A DNA stretch of 14,329 nt from Neisseriaceae bacterium (GCA_947441745.1 CANEUJ010000028.1:1-14329), one strand, 5' to 3'; shown: positions 1 through 7,823, counted from the stretch's first letter. The notes: generated from the letters alone by a model not told the origin. Numbers and translations are program-made.

Positions 1-915
1 CAAAGACGTGGTGGACGTGGTAAAGCTGCAGCTACAACTCGTGAAGATGATTTTATTCATAGTTTATTTATGGCACACACACATGATTATGTTCTATGCT
101 TCTCAACACTAGGGCGTTTATACTGGCTTAAAGTATACAACCTACCTGAAGGTAGCCGCACTACTCGTGGAAGACCTATTATTAATCTTCTACCGCTTCA
201 AGCTGATGAAAAAATTACGAGTATCTTACCTGTTAAGGAATTCACTGATGATAAATTCTTATTCTTTGTAACCAAAGAGGGAGTAGTTAAAAAAGTAGAA
301 TTATCTGCATTCTCAAGACCAAGTAGTCGTGGTATTATTGCTATTAACCTAGACGAAGGCGATAGTCTTGCAGGGGTTACTATTACTGACGGCAGACAAG
401 AGATTATGCTGTTCTCTGATAGTGGACAAGCTGTTCGTTTTAATGAATCAGAAGTTCGCCACATGGGACGTGTTGCACGTGGAGTTCGTGGTATAAAATT
501 AAGTAGTGGTGCAAAAGTTGTAGCATTACTTACAACAGATGATGAACACGCACAAGTACTAACTGTTACTGAAAATGGTTTTGGTAAGCGTACTCCAGTA
601 TCAGAATATCGTGAAACTAAACGTGGAACCAAAGGTGTTATTGCTATTGCCGTTACTAAACGTAATGGGAAACTGGTAAATGCACAGCTAGTTGCTGATG
701 ATGATGAAATCATGCTTATCACAACTGGTGGTGTATTAATTAGAACTACTGTTGCCACAATACGTAAAACTGGACGTGCAGCTCAAGGGGTTACTCTAAT
801 CAATCTGGGTGCAGGTGAAGTATTAGTAGACGTAGCAAAAGTAGTTGAACGTGAAGATAATATTGGTGGTGATGATGCGATTGCTAGCGAACCAATAAAT
901 GGTGAATTGCTTTAG
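1..915 (+). CDS. gyrA: DNA gyrase subunit A, C-terminal part (5' end outside window)
   Basis: The reading frame is open from base 1 and begins with QRRGGRGK, the GyrA-box that defines the DNA-wrapping C-terminal domain of gyrase A. GyrA-box conservation separates it from ParC. The visible 304 residues are the beta-pinwheel domain. Blade repeats can be followed through segments such as GRPIINLLPL, VRFNESEVRHMG, GVRGIKL, GKRTPVSEY, GTKGVIAI and AAQGVTLINL. In the family this domain wraps DNA so that the catalytic N-terminal part can introduce negative supercoils using ATP. The N-terminal winged-helix and tower domains, with the active-site Tyr, lie outside the window. The acidic tail after the last blade is short (about 20 residues, EREDNIGGDDAIASEP) compared with the long acidic tail of E. 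coli GyrA. An ATG at base 70 is internal and not a start. The gene converges on plsC with only 15 bases between the stops and no obvious hairpin there. Confidence 0.97.
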   Translation, partial: QRRGGRGKAAATTREDDFIHSLFMAHTHDYVLCFSTLGRLYWLKVYNLPEGSRTTRGRPIINLLPLQADEKITSILPVKEFTDDKFLFFVTKEGVVKKVELSAFSRPSSRGIIAINLDEGDSLAGVTITDGRQEIMLFSDSGQAVRFNESEVRHMGRVARGVRGIKLSSGAKVVALLTTDDEHAQVLTVTENGFGKRTPVSEYRETKRGTKGVIAIAVTKRNGKLVNAQLVADDDEIMLITTGGVLIRTTVATIRKTGRAAQGVTLINLGAGEVLVDVAKVVEREDNIGGDDAIASEPINGELL

Positions 916-930
916 CATATAAATACCTAT

Positions 931-1680
931 TTAAGGCTGATTTTGATATGACTGATTTATTTGTTGATATAAACAAACAGCAAGTTCATCACGAGTTTTA
1001 AAATCAGTACTTTTTACTATTGGTAATATAGTAATATTTATTACCAAATTTTTTACCTTTAAGGTATTAATTACTGTAGTAAACCAATTAACTTTTGAAA
1101 AAGTCACCTCAGTTGCAAGCTTATTATCTTCTTTACGATAACTAAGCACTATGGGGATAATATTACTTTTAGCCATTAAAGCGGCTTCTAGAATTGGAGC
1201 TTTAAAAGGTAGAATTTTTACTCCATCACTAGTGGTACCCTCTGGGTACAAGCCAACCGTAGAGCCATCAATCAAAACATTTGCCACTTGTTGATTTACA
1301 CTTAATAATTGACGTTTATTACGACGATTAATAAATATAGTACCTCCAGCTTTAATAATCATGCTAAGAAAAGGCCATTTAAGCATTTCAACCTTACCTA
1401 TATAGCGTAAATAACATAATCTAAGCATAACAACAGTATCAAGCCATGATATATGATTGGATACCACCATTGTATTTCTTAGTTCTATTGAAGATAAATC
1501 TACACCATGTAAATGAATTTTGGCACCAGTTGACAAAAGTAAGCATCTAGTCCATATTTTACGAATTGGATAACGGATTAGTTGAAGGGAAATATAATAA
1601 AGTATAAAAACGGCTACAACCAAAAATGCCATACTTAAAATTACAGCAACAAACCTTAACCAGGCAATCATACTTCGCAT
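931..1680 (-). CDS. plsC: 1-acyl-sn-glycerol-3-phosphate acyltransferase (PlsC family)
   Basis: This is a 249-residue member of the PlsC/LPLAT acyltransferases, which transfer an acyl chain to the sn-2 position of lysophosphatidic acid to make phosphatidic acid at the inner membrane. An N-terminal hydrophobic segment spans roughly residues 8-30. The catalytic HX4D motif is His76-Asp81 (NHISWLD). The second motif is IFINRRN (about 115-121) and the phosphate-binding EGT motif is YPEGTTS (about 145-151). A Pro-containing fourth block follows (NIIPIVLSY). All four blocks are in the usual order, and the length is normal. The ATG at 1680 is preceded by GAGG with a 5-base spacer, which supports this start. 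The gene lies 68 bases downstream of the HAD phosphatase on the same strand, so the two may be co-transcribed. Family assignment is firm. Acyl-donor and substrate preference cannot be read from the sequence, and an ornithine-lipid or LPS-type acyltransferase role is a minor alternative. Confidence 0.9.
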   Translation of the reverse strand: MRSMIAWLRFVAVILSMAFLVVAVFILYYISLQLIRYPIRKIWTRCLLLSTGAKIHLHGVDLSSIELRNTMVVSNHISWLDTVVMLRLCYLRYIGKVEMLKWPFLSMIIKAGGTIFINRRNKRQLLSVNQQVANVLIDGSTVGLYPEGTTSDGVKILPFKAPILEAALMAKSNIIPIVLSYRKEDNKLATEVTFSKVNWFTTVINTLKVKNLVINITILPIVKSTDFKTRDELAVCLYQQINQSYQNQP

Positions 1681-1748
1681 TACAACCTCATAACGAAATA
1701 AATATCAGACAAGATTTTAGCATAGCAAAATAATATTTCAGAAATATT

Positions 1749-2546
1749 TTACAATAGCAGCTCTGATAAATAATTGGCAACACCCTCTTCGTAATGATAT
1801 CCAGCAACATCAGCTGCAGATGCTTTTACATGATCTTTGGCATTTGCCATTGCAACACCAAGCCCTACCCCTGATAGCATTGACATATCATTTTCACCAT
1901 CTCCAAAAGCAATTATTTCATCTATGGGAATATTTAATGTACTTGCATAATATGCCAAACCATTAAACTTTGAGATTGTATTACAAGTTATTTCAAGATA
2001 ATTAATATGAGACTGGGACACTAACAAAGTCTCATCTTTAATTAATTTGGCTTGAGCAATTGCTAATAAATGCGGCTCTCCTATCAAAGTTATTTTATTT
2101 ACCTCATCGGGCAAATTATTTTCGCGAGGTAGAATAATATCACCTAGTATTGAAATCTCTTTGAGAGTATATGAATTTGGATATTCTATAATCCAGTCAA
2201 AACTATCATAATAATTTCTTGAAATTTGTTTATCTAATGTATTTAATGCTCCTCGTACTCTTTGAGTTGTAAAAGTTTTAGTATATAGTACATTATGTTT
2301 AGTATCAGTTATTAAGCTACCATTTAAAGCGATTTGATAGGTATCAGAAACCCCTAAAGCATGAGCTATTTTAATCACAGACTGTGGCATTCTTGCACTA
2401 ACTAGAGTAAATAAATACCCTTGTTTTTTAAGCAGTGCAACTACCTTAATTAATTTACTACATACTTGATGATTATTACCCAAAATTGTACCATCAATAT
2501 CAAATGCTATTAAGCTATATTTATTTTTTTTCAAGGTATTCCCCAT
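1749..2546 (-). CDS. Cof-type HAD-IIB family phosphatase
   Basis: This is a 265-residue HAD-superfamily hydrolase of the Cof/YbiV/YidA type (type IIB cap). Motif I is FDIDGT with nucleophile Asp16 and acid/base Asp18. Motif II lies in TLVSARMP (Ser50 region), followed by the characteristic LNGSLITD. Motif IV is GDGENDMSML (residues 215-224), which supplies the Mg2+-binding acidic residues. The cap domain lies between about residues 85 and 185. Relatives dephosphorylate sugar phosphates, FMN or pyridoxal phosphate with broad specificity, so the substrate here is unknown. The annotated ATG has no clear ribosome binding site. A TTG at codon 5 is preceded by GGGGAA at a plausible distance, so the true start could be four codons downstream. 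The gene is divergent from the antiporter genes and upstream of plsC on the same strand. Confidence 0.88.
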   Translation of the reverse strand: MGNTLKKNKYSLIAFDIDGTILGNNHQVCSKLIKVVALLKKQGYLFTLVSARMPQSVIKIAHALGVSDTYQIALNGSLITDTKHNVLYTKTFTTQRVRGALNTLDKQISRNYYDSFDWIIEYPNSYTLKEISILGDIILPRENNLPDEVNKITLIGEPHLLAIAQAKLIKDETLLVSQSHINYLEITCNTISKFNGLAYYASTLNIPIDEIIAFGDGENDMSMLSGVGLGVAMANAKDHVKASAADVAGYHYEEGVANYLSELLL

Positions 2547-2616
2547 TAAAGCTATCTTATAACATTATTTTTCTAAATATCCAATAATATATCACACTTC
2601 ATAAAAAAAATAGTTG

Positions 2617-2622
2617 TATAAT
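2617..2622 (+). promoter_or_regulatory. Candidate -10 box for the antiporter cluster
   Basis: A perfect TATAAT lies about 75 bases upstream of the first antiporter start, in the divergent intergenic region. No convincing -35 is present at 16-18 bases, so this is a -10 element only. It would give a short leader ahead of the AGGGA ribosome binding site at 2688-2692. Confidence 0.4.
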
Positions 2623-2697
2623 CACGGAATACGATAAACAATATGATTGATTATAAATTTTGATTTATTAAATTCAAGATTTTATTTAGGGAAAATG

Positions 2698-4143
2698 ATG
2701 ATTAAAAAAATATTATCAAATAATTCAAAAATTAAAGATCTAACTTTTTTTGCTCTTTTTTCATTAACATTTGGCTCCATAATGGGTAGTGGTGTATTTG
2801 ATATACCACAAAATATTGCTAATCGTGCTGGTGCTATTGCAGTAGTTCTCCATTGGGGAATTGTTGCTGTAGGTATGCTTGCACTTGCTTGGTCATTTGT
2901 ATATATATCAGGAAGACGCCCCGACATTAAAAGCGGTATTTATGGCTATGCTAAATTTGGGTTTGGTGACTTTGTAGGGTTTAATTCCGCATGGGGGTAT
3001 TGGCTTAATGCTCTTCTTGGGAATGCAAGTTATCTTATTTATATTTTTGCAACCTTGGGTAATTTCTTTGGCATCTTTGGACATGGTGCAACAGCTGGAG
3101 GAACCTTACAGTCATTTATTGGTGAATCTATACTAATCTGGATTGTGTATATAGTAATTTCTTTGGGAATCAAAGAAGCATCATATGTAAACATTATGAT
3201 TACTACTGTTAAAATCTTAGCTCTAAGTGCTATTATTTTAGTATTTTGTTATGGCTTTCAATGGCATACGTTCAAAATTAATATGTCTACCCTTGATTTA
3301 CATTTAGGTAGTATGTTAACTCAAATAAAAAGTACCATGCTTGTAACTGTATGGGATTTTATTGGGATTGAAGCTGCTTGTATTTATGCTATTCATGCCA
3401 AATCAATGAAAGATGTTGCACGGGCTACTATGTTAAGCGTTATAGTAGTACTAATAATCGATACCCTAATTTCAGTATTACCATTTGGGGTTATGACAAC
3501 AGCCTCAATTCAAGCCCTTCAAACACCATCTACTGCTGGGATAATGGCAAGTGTAATTGGCCCTATTAGTGGTAATTTAATTCGTTTCTCAGTTCTAATT
3601 TGTGTAGTAGGGGCACTACTTGCTTGGCAAATGCTTGCAACTAATATTGTCTATCTATCTGCAATTGACAAAACAATGCCACGAATTTTTACTAAACTAA
3701 ATAAAAAACTCGTACCTAGTAATGCACTTTTATTCAGTAGTATTATATTACAATTGTTTATAGTTTGTGCCTATAAAAGTGGTGCAATTTATCTAAATAT
3801 GATACAAATAGCAACAAGCCTAGTATTGGTACCCTATCTACTTGCTGCAATGTATGCTTTTAAATTAATTATCACTGATAAAAAAATCTATTATTATGAA
3901 TTAATCAAAGGAATAGTAGCCGTAACATACTCTATTTGGCTCATTTATGCTGGTGGATTAAAGTATTTGGCAATCTCAAGCATTATGTATTTTATTGGTA
4001 TATTTGTATTTTATAAAGCACGCCACGAGAATGGGCAAAAACTATTAATGAATAAATTTGAAGTCTTAATGTTCCTAGTAATTATAGTAACTGCAATATC
4101 TGCATTTGTATTATGGTACAATGGTACAATAATGCTTGGTTAA
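2698..4143 (+). CDS. ArcD-like basic amino acid/polyamine antiporter, copy 1
   Basis: This is a 481-residue APC-superfamily permease with about 12-13 hydrophobic segments. TM1 carries the substrate-binding GSGVF motif (GSIMGSGVFDIPQNIA, about 26-41). The block SGIYGYAKFGFGDFVGFNSAWGYW matches the arginine/ornithine antiporter (ArcD) branch of the APA family, which exchanges a basic amino acid for its decarboxylation or deimination product. Substrate is inferred from family only; no arginine deiminase genes are nearby. The frame is open further upstream to a TTG at 2647, but I place the start at ATG 2698. AGGGA at 2688-2692 sits 5 bases before it, and this gives exactly 481 residues, the same length as the tandem copy with the N-termini aligning without gaps. 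The ATG at 2695 is too close to the ribosome binding site. Copy 2 begins 25 bases after the stop. Confidence 0.88.
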   Translation: MIKKILSNNSKIKDLTFFALFSLTFGSIMGSGVFDIPQNIANRAGAIAVVLHWGIVAVGMLALAWSFVYISGRRPDIKSGIYGYAKFGFGDFVGFNSAWGYWLNALLGNASYLIYIFATLGNFFGIFGHGATAGGTLQSFIGESILIWIVYIVISLGIKEASYVNIMITTVKILALSAIILVFCYGFQWHTFKINMSTLDLHLGSMLTQIKSTMLVTVWDFIGIEAACIYAIHAKSMKDVARATMLSVIVVLIIDTLISVLPFGVMTTASIQALQTPSTAGIMASVIGPISGNLIRFSVLICVVGALLAWQMLATNIVYLSAIDKTMPRIFTKLNKKLVPSNALLFSSIILQLFIVCAYKSGAIYLNMIQIATSLVLVPYLLAAMYAFKLIITDKKIYYYELIKGIVAVTYSIWLIYAGGLKYLAISSIMYFIGIFVFYKARHENGQKLLMNKFEVLMFLVIIVTAISAFVLWYNGTIMLG

Positions 4144-4168
4144 CATAGTAAATTTTAGATAATATAAA

Positions 4169-5614
4169 ATGCCCCAAAATACTTCAACAAATAATCCAGA
4201 TTTCAAAGACCTAACATTCTTTGCATTATTTTCATTAACATTCGGTTCTATAATGGGTAGTGGTGTATTTGATATACCACAAAACATTGCCAATCGTGCT
4301 GGTGCTATAGCTGTTGTCCTTAATTGGGTTATAGTTGCTATTGGGATGATTGCTCTTGCCTGGTCATTTGTATATATATCAGGAAGACGTCCAGATATTA
4401 AAAGCGGTATTTATGGCTATGCCAAATTTGGGTTTGGCGACTTTGTAGGATTTAATTCTGCATGGGGATACTGGCTAAATGCTATTCTTGCTAATGCTAG
4501 CTACCTTATATTTATTTTTGCTACTTTGGGTAACTTCTTTGGCATCTTTGGACATGGAACATCCGCAGGTGGAACCTTGCAAGCATTTATTGGCGAATCT
4601 TTATTAATCTGGGTTGTGCATATTGTAATTTCAATAGGGATAAAAGAAGCCTCATATATAAATATTATGATTACTACTGTTAAAATCTTAGCTCTTGGGG
4701 CTATTATTGTAGTATTTTGTTATGGCTTTCAATGGCATACTTTCAAAATTAATATGTCTACCCTTGATTTACATTTAGGTAGTATGCTAACCCAAATAAA
4801 AAGTACCATGCTTGTAACTGTATGGGATTTTGTGGGGATTGAAGCTGCTTGTATCTATGCTATTCATGCCAAATCAATGAAAGATGTTGCACGGGCTACT
4901 ATGTTAAGCGTTATAATAGTACTAATAATCGATACCCTAATTTCAGTATTACCATTTGGGATTATGACAACAGCATCAGTTCAAACGCTTCAAACTCCAT
5001 CTGCTGCAGGAGTAATGGCAACTGTAATTGGCTCTATTGGTGGTAATTTGATTCGTTTCTCTGCCCTAATTTCTGTAGTAGGAGCACTTCTTGCTTGGCA
5101 AATGCTTGCAACTAATATTGTCTATCTATCTGCAATTGACAAAACAATGCCACGAATTTTTACTAAACTAAATAAAAAACTCGTACCTAGTAATGCACTT
5201 TTATTTAGTAGTATTATATTACAATTGTTTGTAGTTTGTGCCTATAAAAGTGGTGCAATTTATCTAAATATGATACAAATAGCAACTAGTCTAGTATTAC
5301 TACCGTATCTACTTGCGGCAATGTATGCTTTTAAATTAATTATCACTGACAAGAAAATCTATTATTATGAATTAATAAAAGGAGTGCTGGCCGTAACATA
5401 CTCTATTTGGCTAATTTATGCTGGTGGATTAAAGTATTTGGCAATCTCAAGCATTATGTATTTTATTGGTATATTTGTATTTTATAAAGCACGCCACGAG
5501 AATGGTCAAAAACTATTAATGAATAAATTTGAAGTCTTAATGTTCCTAGTAATTATAGTAACTGCAATATCTGCATTTGTATTATGGTATAATGGTACAA
5601 TAGTACTTGGATAA
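4169..5614 (+). CDS. ArcD-like basic amino acid/polyamine antiporter, copy 2 (tandem paralogue)
   Basis: This is a second 481-residue APA-family permease, colinear with copy 1 without gaps. By my count about 43 residues differ, so identity is roughly 91%. Nine of the differences fall in the first 12 residues, the cytosolic N-terminal tail. The rest are mostly conservative exchanges in membrane segments, plus a few that could affect substrate choice: His to Asn and Gly to Val near residues 52-54, Ala-Thr to Thr-Ser in GHGATAGG, Tyr to His near residue 153, Cys to Ser in TM8-9. Both copies keep intact reading frames and the TM1 GSGVF motif, so both are probably functional. The start has only a weak ribosome binding site, and the gene lies 25 bases behind copy 1, so it is probably translated from a shared transcript. 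Whether the two copies carry different substrates is unknown. Confidence 0.88.
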   Translation: MPQNTSTNNPDFKDLTFFALFSLTFGSIMGSGVFDIPQNIANRAGAIAVVLNWVIVAIGMIALAWSFVYISGRRPDIKSGIYGYAKFGFGDFVGFNSAWGYWLNAILANASYLIFIFATLGNFFGIFGHGTSAGGTLQAFIGESLLIWVVHIVISIGIKEASYINIMITTVKILALGAIIVVFCYGFQWHTFKINMSTLDLHLGSMLTQIKSTMLVTVWDFVGIEAACIYAIHAKSMKDVARATMLSVIIVLIIDTLISVLPFGIMTTASVQTLQTPSAAGVMATVIGSIGGNLIRFSALISVVGALLAWQMLATNIVYLSAIDKTMPRIFTKLNKKLVPSNALLFSSIILQLFVVCAYKSGAIYLNMIQIATSLVLLPYLLAAMYAFKLIITDKKIYYYELIKGVLAVTYSIWLIYAGGLKYLAISSIMYFIGIFVFYKARHENGQKLLMNKFEVLMFLVIIVTAISAFVLWYNGTIVLG

Positions 5615-5656
5615 ATTATAAGCAATTATAAATAGTCAAATTTAAAGGTAGTAATA

Positions 5657-6295
5657 ATGCTACGTATATTTTTGTATCTAGTTTGTTTTAGCGTAAATGC
5701 AATGGATGTATCTACTATCCTTAAGAAATACTCTACTCAAATCCCATCAAATACCAAACAACTCATTTTAGTTAAAGCTCTTAACACTCCAGAAGCTGAA
5801 GTGTATCCCTTACAAAGAAATGAATCTAGTTGGATACAAGTTTTGCCAACAATTAGTGCAAATATTGGTTCAAGAGGTATTAGTTATAATAAAATAGAGG
5901 GGGATGACAAAACTCCTGCTGGGTTATTTCCACTCGGAGCTGCTTTTGGTAACGAATCGATGACGCTTAAAATTAATTATCGTCAAATAACTGCTATTGA
6001 TAAATTTATTGATGATCCTGATGATCCAAAATACAATCAATGGGTACATGGTACAACAACGGCTAATAGCTATGAAAATATGCTAAGAGATGATGGCATC
6101 TACAAATATGGTATCATTATTAAATACAATATGAATCCAATTGTAAAAAGGCGTGGCAGTGCTGTTTTTATGCATGTCTGGTATGGTTATAATATTGGTA
6201 GTATTGGTTGCGTAACAGTTTCAGAAGAAAATATGCTAAAAACCCTCCAATGGCTAGATAGTTCCCTAAATCCGTATATCCTAATTACTAATTAA
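5657..6295 (+). CDS. Exported L,D-transpeptidase family protein (YkuD domain)
   Basis: This is a 212-residue protein of the YkuD/ErfK family, the branch with a short active-site block. Residues 1-15 form a short signal peptide (LFLY/LVCF-type hydrophobic stretch ending at VNA), predicting export to the periplasm. Block EGDDKTPAGLFPLG (about 81-94) is typical of the domain. The catalytic region has His173 in FMHVWYG and nucleophile Cys185 in SIGCVTVSEENM, followed by the usual LQWLDSSLNPYILI tail. Family members form 3-3 peptidoglycan cross-links, exchange D-amino acids or attach lipoproteins; which of these applies here is not visible. The conserved Asn or Arg after the Cys of the classical SHGCxRL motif is replaced by Val-Thr, as is common in this short branch. 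AAAGG at 5644-5648 lies 8 bases before the ATG. The gene follows the antiporters by 42 bases. Its TAA overlaps by 4 bases, tail to tail, with the gene on the other strand. Confidence 0.85.
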   Translation: MLRIFLYLVCFSVNAMDVSTILKKYSTQIPSNTKQLILVKALNTPEAEVYPLQRNESSWIQVLPTISANIGSRGISYNKIEGDDKTPAGLFPLGAAFGNESMTLKINYRQITAIDKFIDDPDDPKYNQWVHGTTTANSYENMLRDDGIYKYGIIIKYNMNPIVKRRGSAVFMHVWYGYNIGSIGCVTVSEENMLKTLQWLDSSLNPYILITN

Positions 6296-6576
6296 GGCTG
6301 AAGTGACTTAAATCCATTTTTTAATGAATTAAAAACTTTAAAACTCGAGGCAATATTATTTTCAATAATTGATACCTGTTCTTTTTGAATTAGTTCGTAC
6401 AGTTTAGTTTGGGATCTAATTATTGCTATATAGCTTTCATAATAACCCTGGATAAACCCTAGATTAGGTAAAATAGTGTCTAACATTTGTGGGGGCTTTA
6501 TCTCAAGCTCTATTTGATCTAAGCTTTGTTTTTCGGCACTAATTGAATTACGCATTATACTACTTAATTTTGACAT
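6292..6576 (-). CDS. Small helical protein of unknown function, paired with ParA
   Basis: This is a 94-residue protein I do not recognise. It lies 19 bases downstream of parA on the same strand, with a good ribosome binding site (AAAGGTAG, about 5-8 bases before the ATG), so it is very probably translated as the second gene of a parA operon. The sequence has no Cys, no signal peptide and no membrane segment. It is predicted by eye to be mostly helical, with Gln/Glu/Lys-rich amphipathic stretches in residues 40-90 (for example RSQTKLYELIQKEQVSIIE). Position suggests a partner or ATPase stimulator of ParA. No ribbon-helix-helix or HTH fold typical of ParB/ParG DNA binding is apparent. The heptad-like pattern also resembles granule-associated helical proteins (phasin type), a weak alternative. 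Function is unknown, but the gene itself is credible from spacing and the ribosome binding site. Confidence 0.72.
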   Translation of the reverse strand: MSKLSSIMRNSISAEKQSLDQIELEIKPPQMLDTILPNLGFIQGYYESYIAIIRSQTKLYELIQKEQVSIIENNIASSFKVFNSLKNGFKSLQP

Positions 6577-6595
6577 AATTTCTACCTTTAAATTT

Positions 6596-7243
6596 TTAAA
6601 CTAAGATTGCTCGTATTTCTTTAACTAAAGACTTTAGCTCATCTTTAGCTTTTGTATTATCCAAATCATGAACTGAACCACCAAAAGCAGCTGCTTGTCT
6701 ATACGCAGTTCTTTGGTAGATATCAGTCTTCGTCTTTGGAAACTCAAATTCTTCAATTAAAACTAGTGCTTCTTTGGAAATACTAATATTACCTTGGCAC
6801 ATATTAGCAACCAGTCTAGTTTGTAGATTTTCATTCATTATCATAACATTATTGATTAGTTTTTGAATACCAATAGCTGACCATAAATCGGTTGGGGATG
6901 GCACTATGGGAATCAAAGCTAGATTAGCAATCATTAGAGCTGATCCCGTAAAAGGATTTTCTACCGCAGGAGGACAATCAACTACTATATACTCATAATC
7001 ATTTAGATATTTTTTAATTTCGCGATGTGCTTTATCGCCTGCATTCGCTAAACCCATTACTGATGCCGGAAATGGTTTATCGTCTGAGCTACTAGCCGCC
7101 CAACGAGTCGCACTTCCTTGTGGGTCGCCATCAACAACTAAGACCTTATTTTTAAGCCCAAGAGTAGCGGCAAGATTCATAGTAAGCGTGGTTTTACCAC
7201 AACCACCTTTTTGATTGGTAACAACGATCACTTTAGCTGTCAT
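6596..7243 (-). CDS. parA: ParA family ATPase (short, type Ib-like)
   Basis: This is a 215-residue ParA/MinD-superfamily ATPase without an N-terminal HTH domain, so it resembles the short plasmid-type (Ib) or orphan positioning ATPases rather than the chromosomal ParA of a parABS system. The deviant Walker A motif is KGGCGKTT (residues 12-19, signature Lys12, P-loop Lys17). Motif A' is DGDPQGSATRW (Asp40), and Walker B is IVVDCPP (Asp89). Such proteins dimerise with ATP, bind DNA nonspecifically and move a cargo or plasmid when a partner stimulates hydrolysis. No parB gene or parS-like repeat cluster is seen here. The only adjacent candidate partner is the 94-residue gene directly downstream. 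A TATAAT box lies 26 bases upstream of the ATG. Being next to a RhuM remnant and a palindrome suggests it may have come with a mobile element. 'parA' is a family-level name. Confidence 0.88.
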   Translation of the reverse strand: MTAKVIVVTNQKGGCGKTTLTMNLAATLGLKNKVLVVDGDPQGSATRWAASSSDDKPFPASVMGLANAGDKAHREIKKYLNDYEYIVVDCPPAVENPFTGSALMIANLALIPIVPSPTDLWSAIGIQKLINNVMIMNENLQTRLVANMCQGNISISKEALVLIEEFEFPKTKTDIYQRTAYRQAAAFGGSVHDLDNTKAKDELKSLVKEIRAILV

Positions 7244-7268
7244 AATAATGCACCGCAGTAAAAGAACT

Positions 7269-7299
7269 ATTATATCTTAGACAGGTAATTTTTTGTAAA
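7269..7299 (-). promoter_or_regulatory. Candidate sigma-70 promoter of parA
   Basis: On the minus strand, TTTACA (7294-7299, 5 of 6 consensus bases) and a perfect TATAAT (7269-7274) are separated by 19 bases, and the -10 is 25 bases upstream of the parA ATG. The spacing is long, so the -10 is the more reliable part. The ribosome binding site of parA itself is weak. Confidence 0.42.
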
Positions 7300-7357
7300 A
7301 AAGATTTCAAATTCGAAAGATATAGTTAAAAACGTGAATAAAATTTAATTATAAGGA

Positions 7358-7395
7358 TCCATACTCAAGTTTAGAGCTCTAAACTTGACTATGGA
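7358..7395. repeat. 38-base palindrome (19-base arms, one mismatched pair)
   Basis: The two 19-base arms are centred on GAGCTC between 7376 and 7377. They are reverse complements except at one pair (7364/7389). The inner 24 bases, TCAAGTTTAGAG and its complement, match perfectly without a loop. No T-run follows on either strand, so it does not look like an intrinsic terminator. It sits between the parA promoter and the RhuM remnant. The sequence GGATCCATACTC at its left edge (7355-7366) occurs again at 9465-9476 in the repeat island, which suggests one dispersed repeat family. A cruciform or protein-binding site is possible. Confidence 0.75.
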
Positions 7396-7436
7396 ATTTA
7401 AAAACTCAAAAAATAGCTACTTTTTGTCAAAAATCT

Positions 7437-7823
7437 CTAAATAAGGTTTAAATGAAAATATTTACCAGACTTAAACCTCTCATCATTTAGAATAAATGCT
7501 TTTATGATATATTTTTTCAAGCGTTTTGTTGCCTAAATTCTAAACGGTGTACCTTGTTGTGATTTGACATGGTAATCAACTGCAATAATTACATCTAGAT
7601 TGTATAACTTCACATTTATTTCTTGCGTCTTGCCTTCTATTGCTCCATGTATAGTGGTTCGTCGGAAATCCCTACATACCTCGCTTTCATTAAGTTCGCC
7701 TTCATTAAATATATTATTAATATGTTCTATAATGGTGCTTCTACTCTTAACAAATAATCTAGTTATATCAGATTGTGATAGCCATACTGTTTCATCTTTA
7801 AGAGCAATTAAAACTGCAAAAAC
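7437..7823 (-). pseudogene. RhuM-family gene remnant (truncated, internal stop)
   Basis: Reading the minus strand from 7823 gives KDETVWLSQSDITRLF, then a helix-turn-helix-like stretch, then FNEGELNESEV, VKLYNLDVIIAVDYHVKS and GTPFRI-stop-ATKRLKKYIIKAF. This matches the conserved N-terminal region of the virulence RhuM family (DETVWLTQ..., NLDVIISVGYRVKS, GTQFRIWATK...). The family's Trp codon in FRIWAT is a TAG at 7533-7535, which ends translation. The frame continues to a second TAG at 7437-7439 after DERFKSGKY. About 20 N-terminal residues, the start codon and the C-terminal half of the family are missing. A TAA at 7824-7826 lies just upstream in frame, 6 bases beyond the hldD stop. RhuM genes are often carried on pathogenicity islands and near restriction-modification loci; their function is poorly defined. 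I read this as a relic of past horizontal transfer. Confidence 0.85.

Noticed and set aside
198..758. Long open frame of 186 codons antisense to gyrA
   Set aside because: It lies fully within the gyrA C-terminal domain, whose GyrA-box and blade motifs are unmistakable. The antisense product is Ser/Thr-rich with no recognisable domain.
1732..1748. AATATTTC/GAAATATT inverted repeat between the HAD and plsC genes as a terminator
   Set aside because: The stem is almost all A-T with a one-base loop, so it is too weak to call a terminator.
2647..2697. TTG start 17 codons upstream for the first antiporter
   Set aside because: No ribosome binding site, and the extra residues do not exist in the tandem copy. 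ATG 2698 has AGGGA at the right distance and gives the same length as copy 2.
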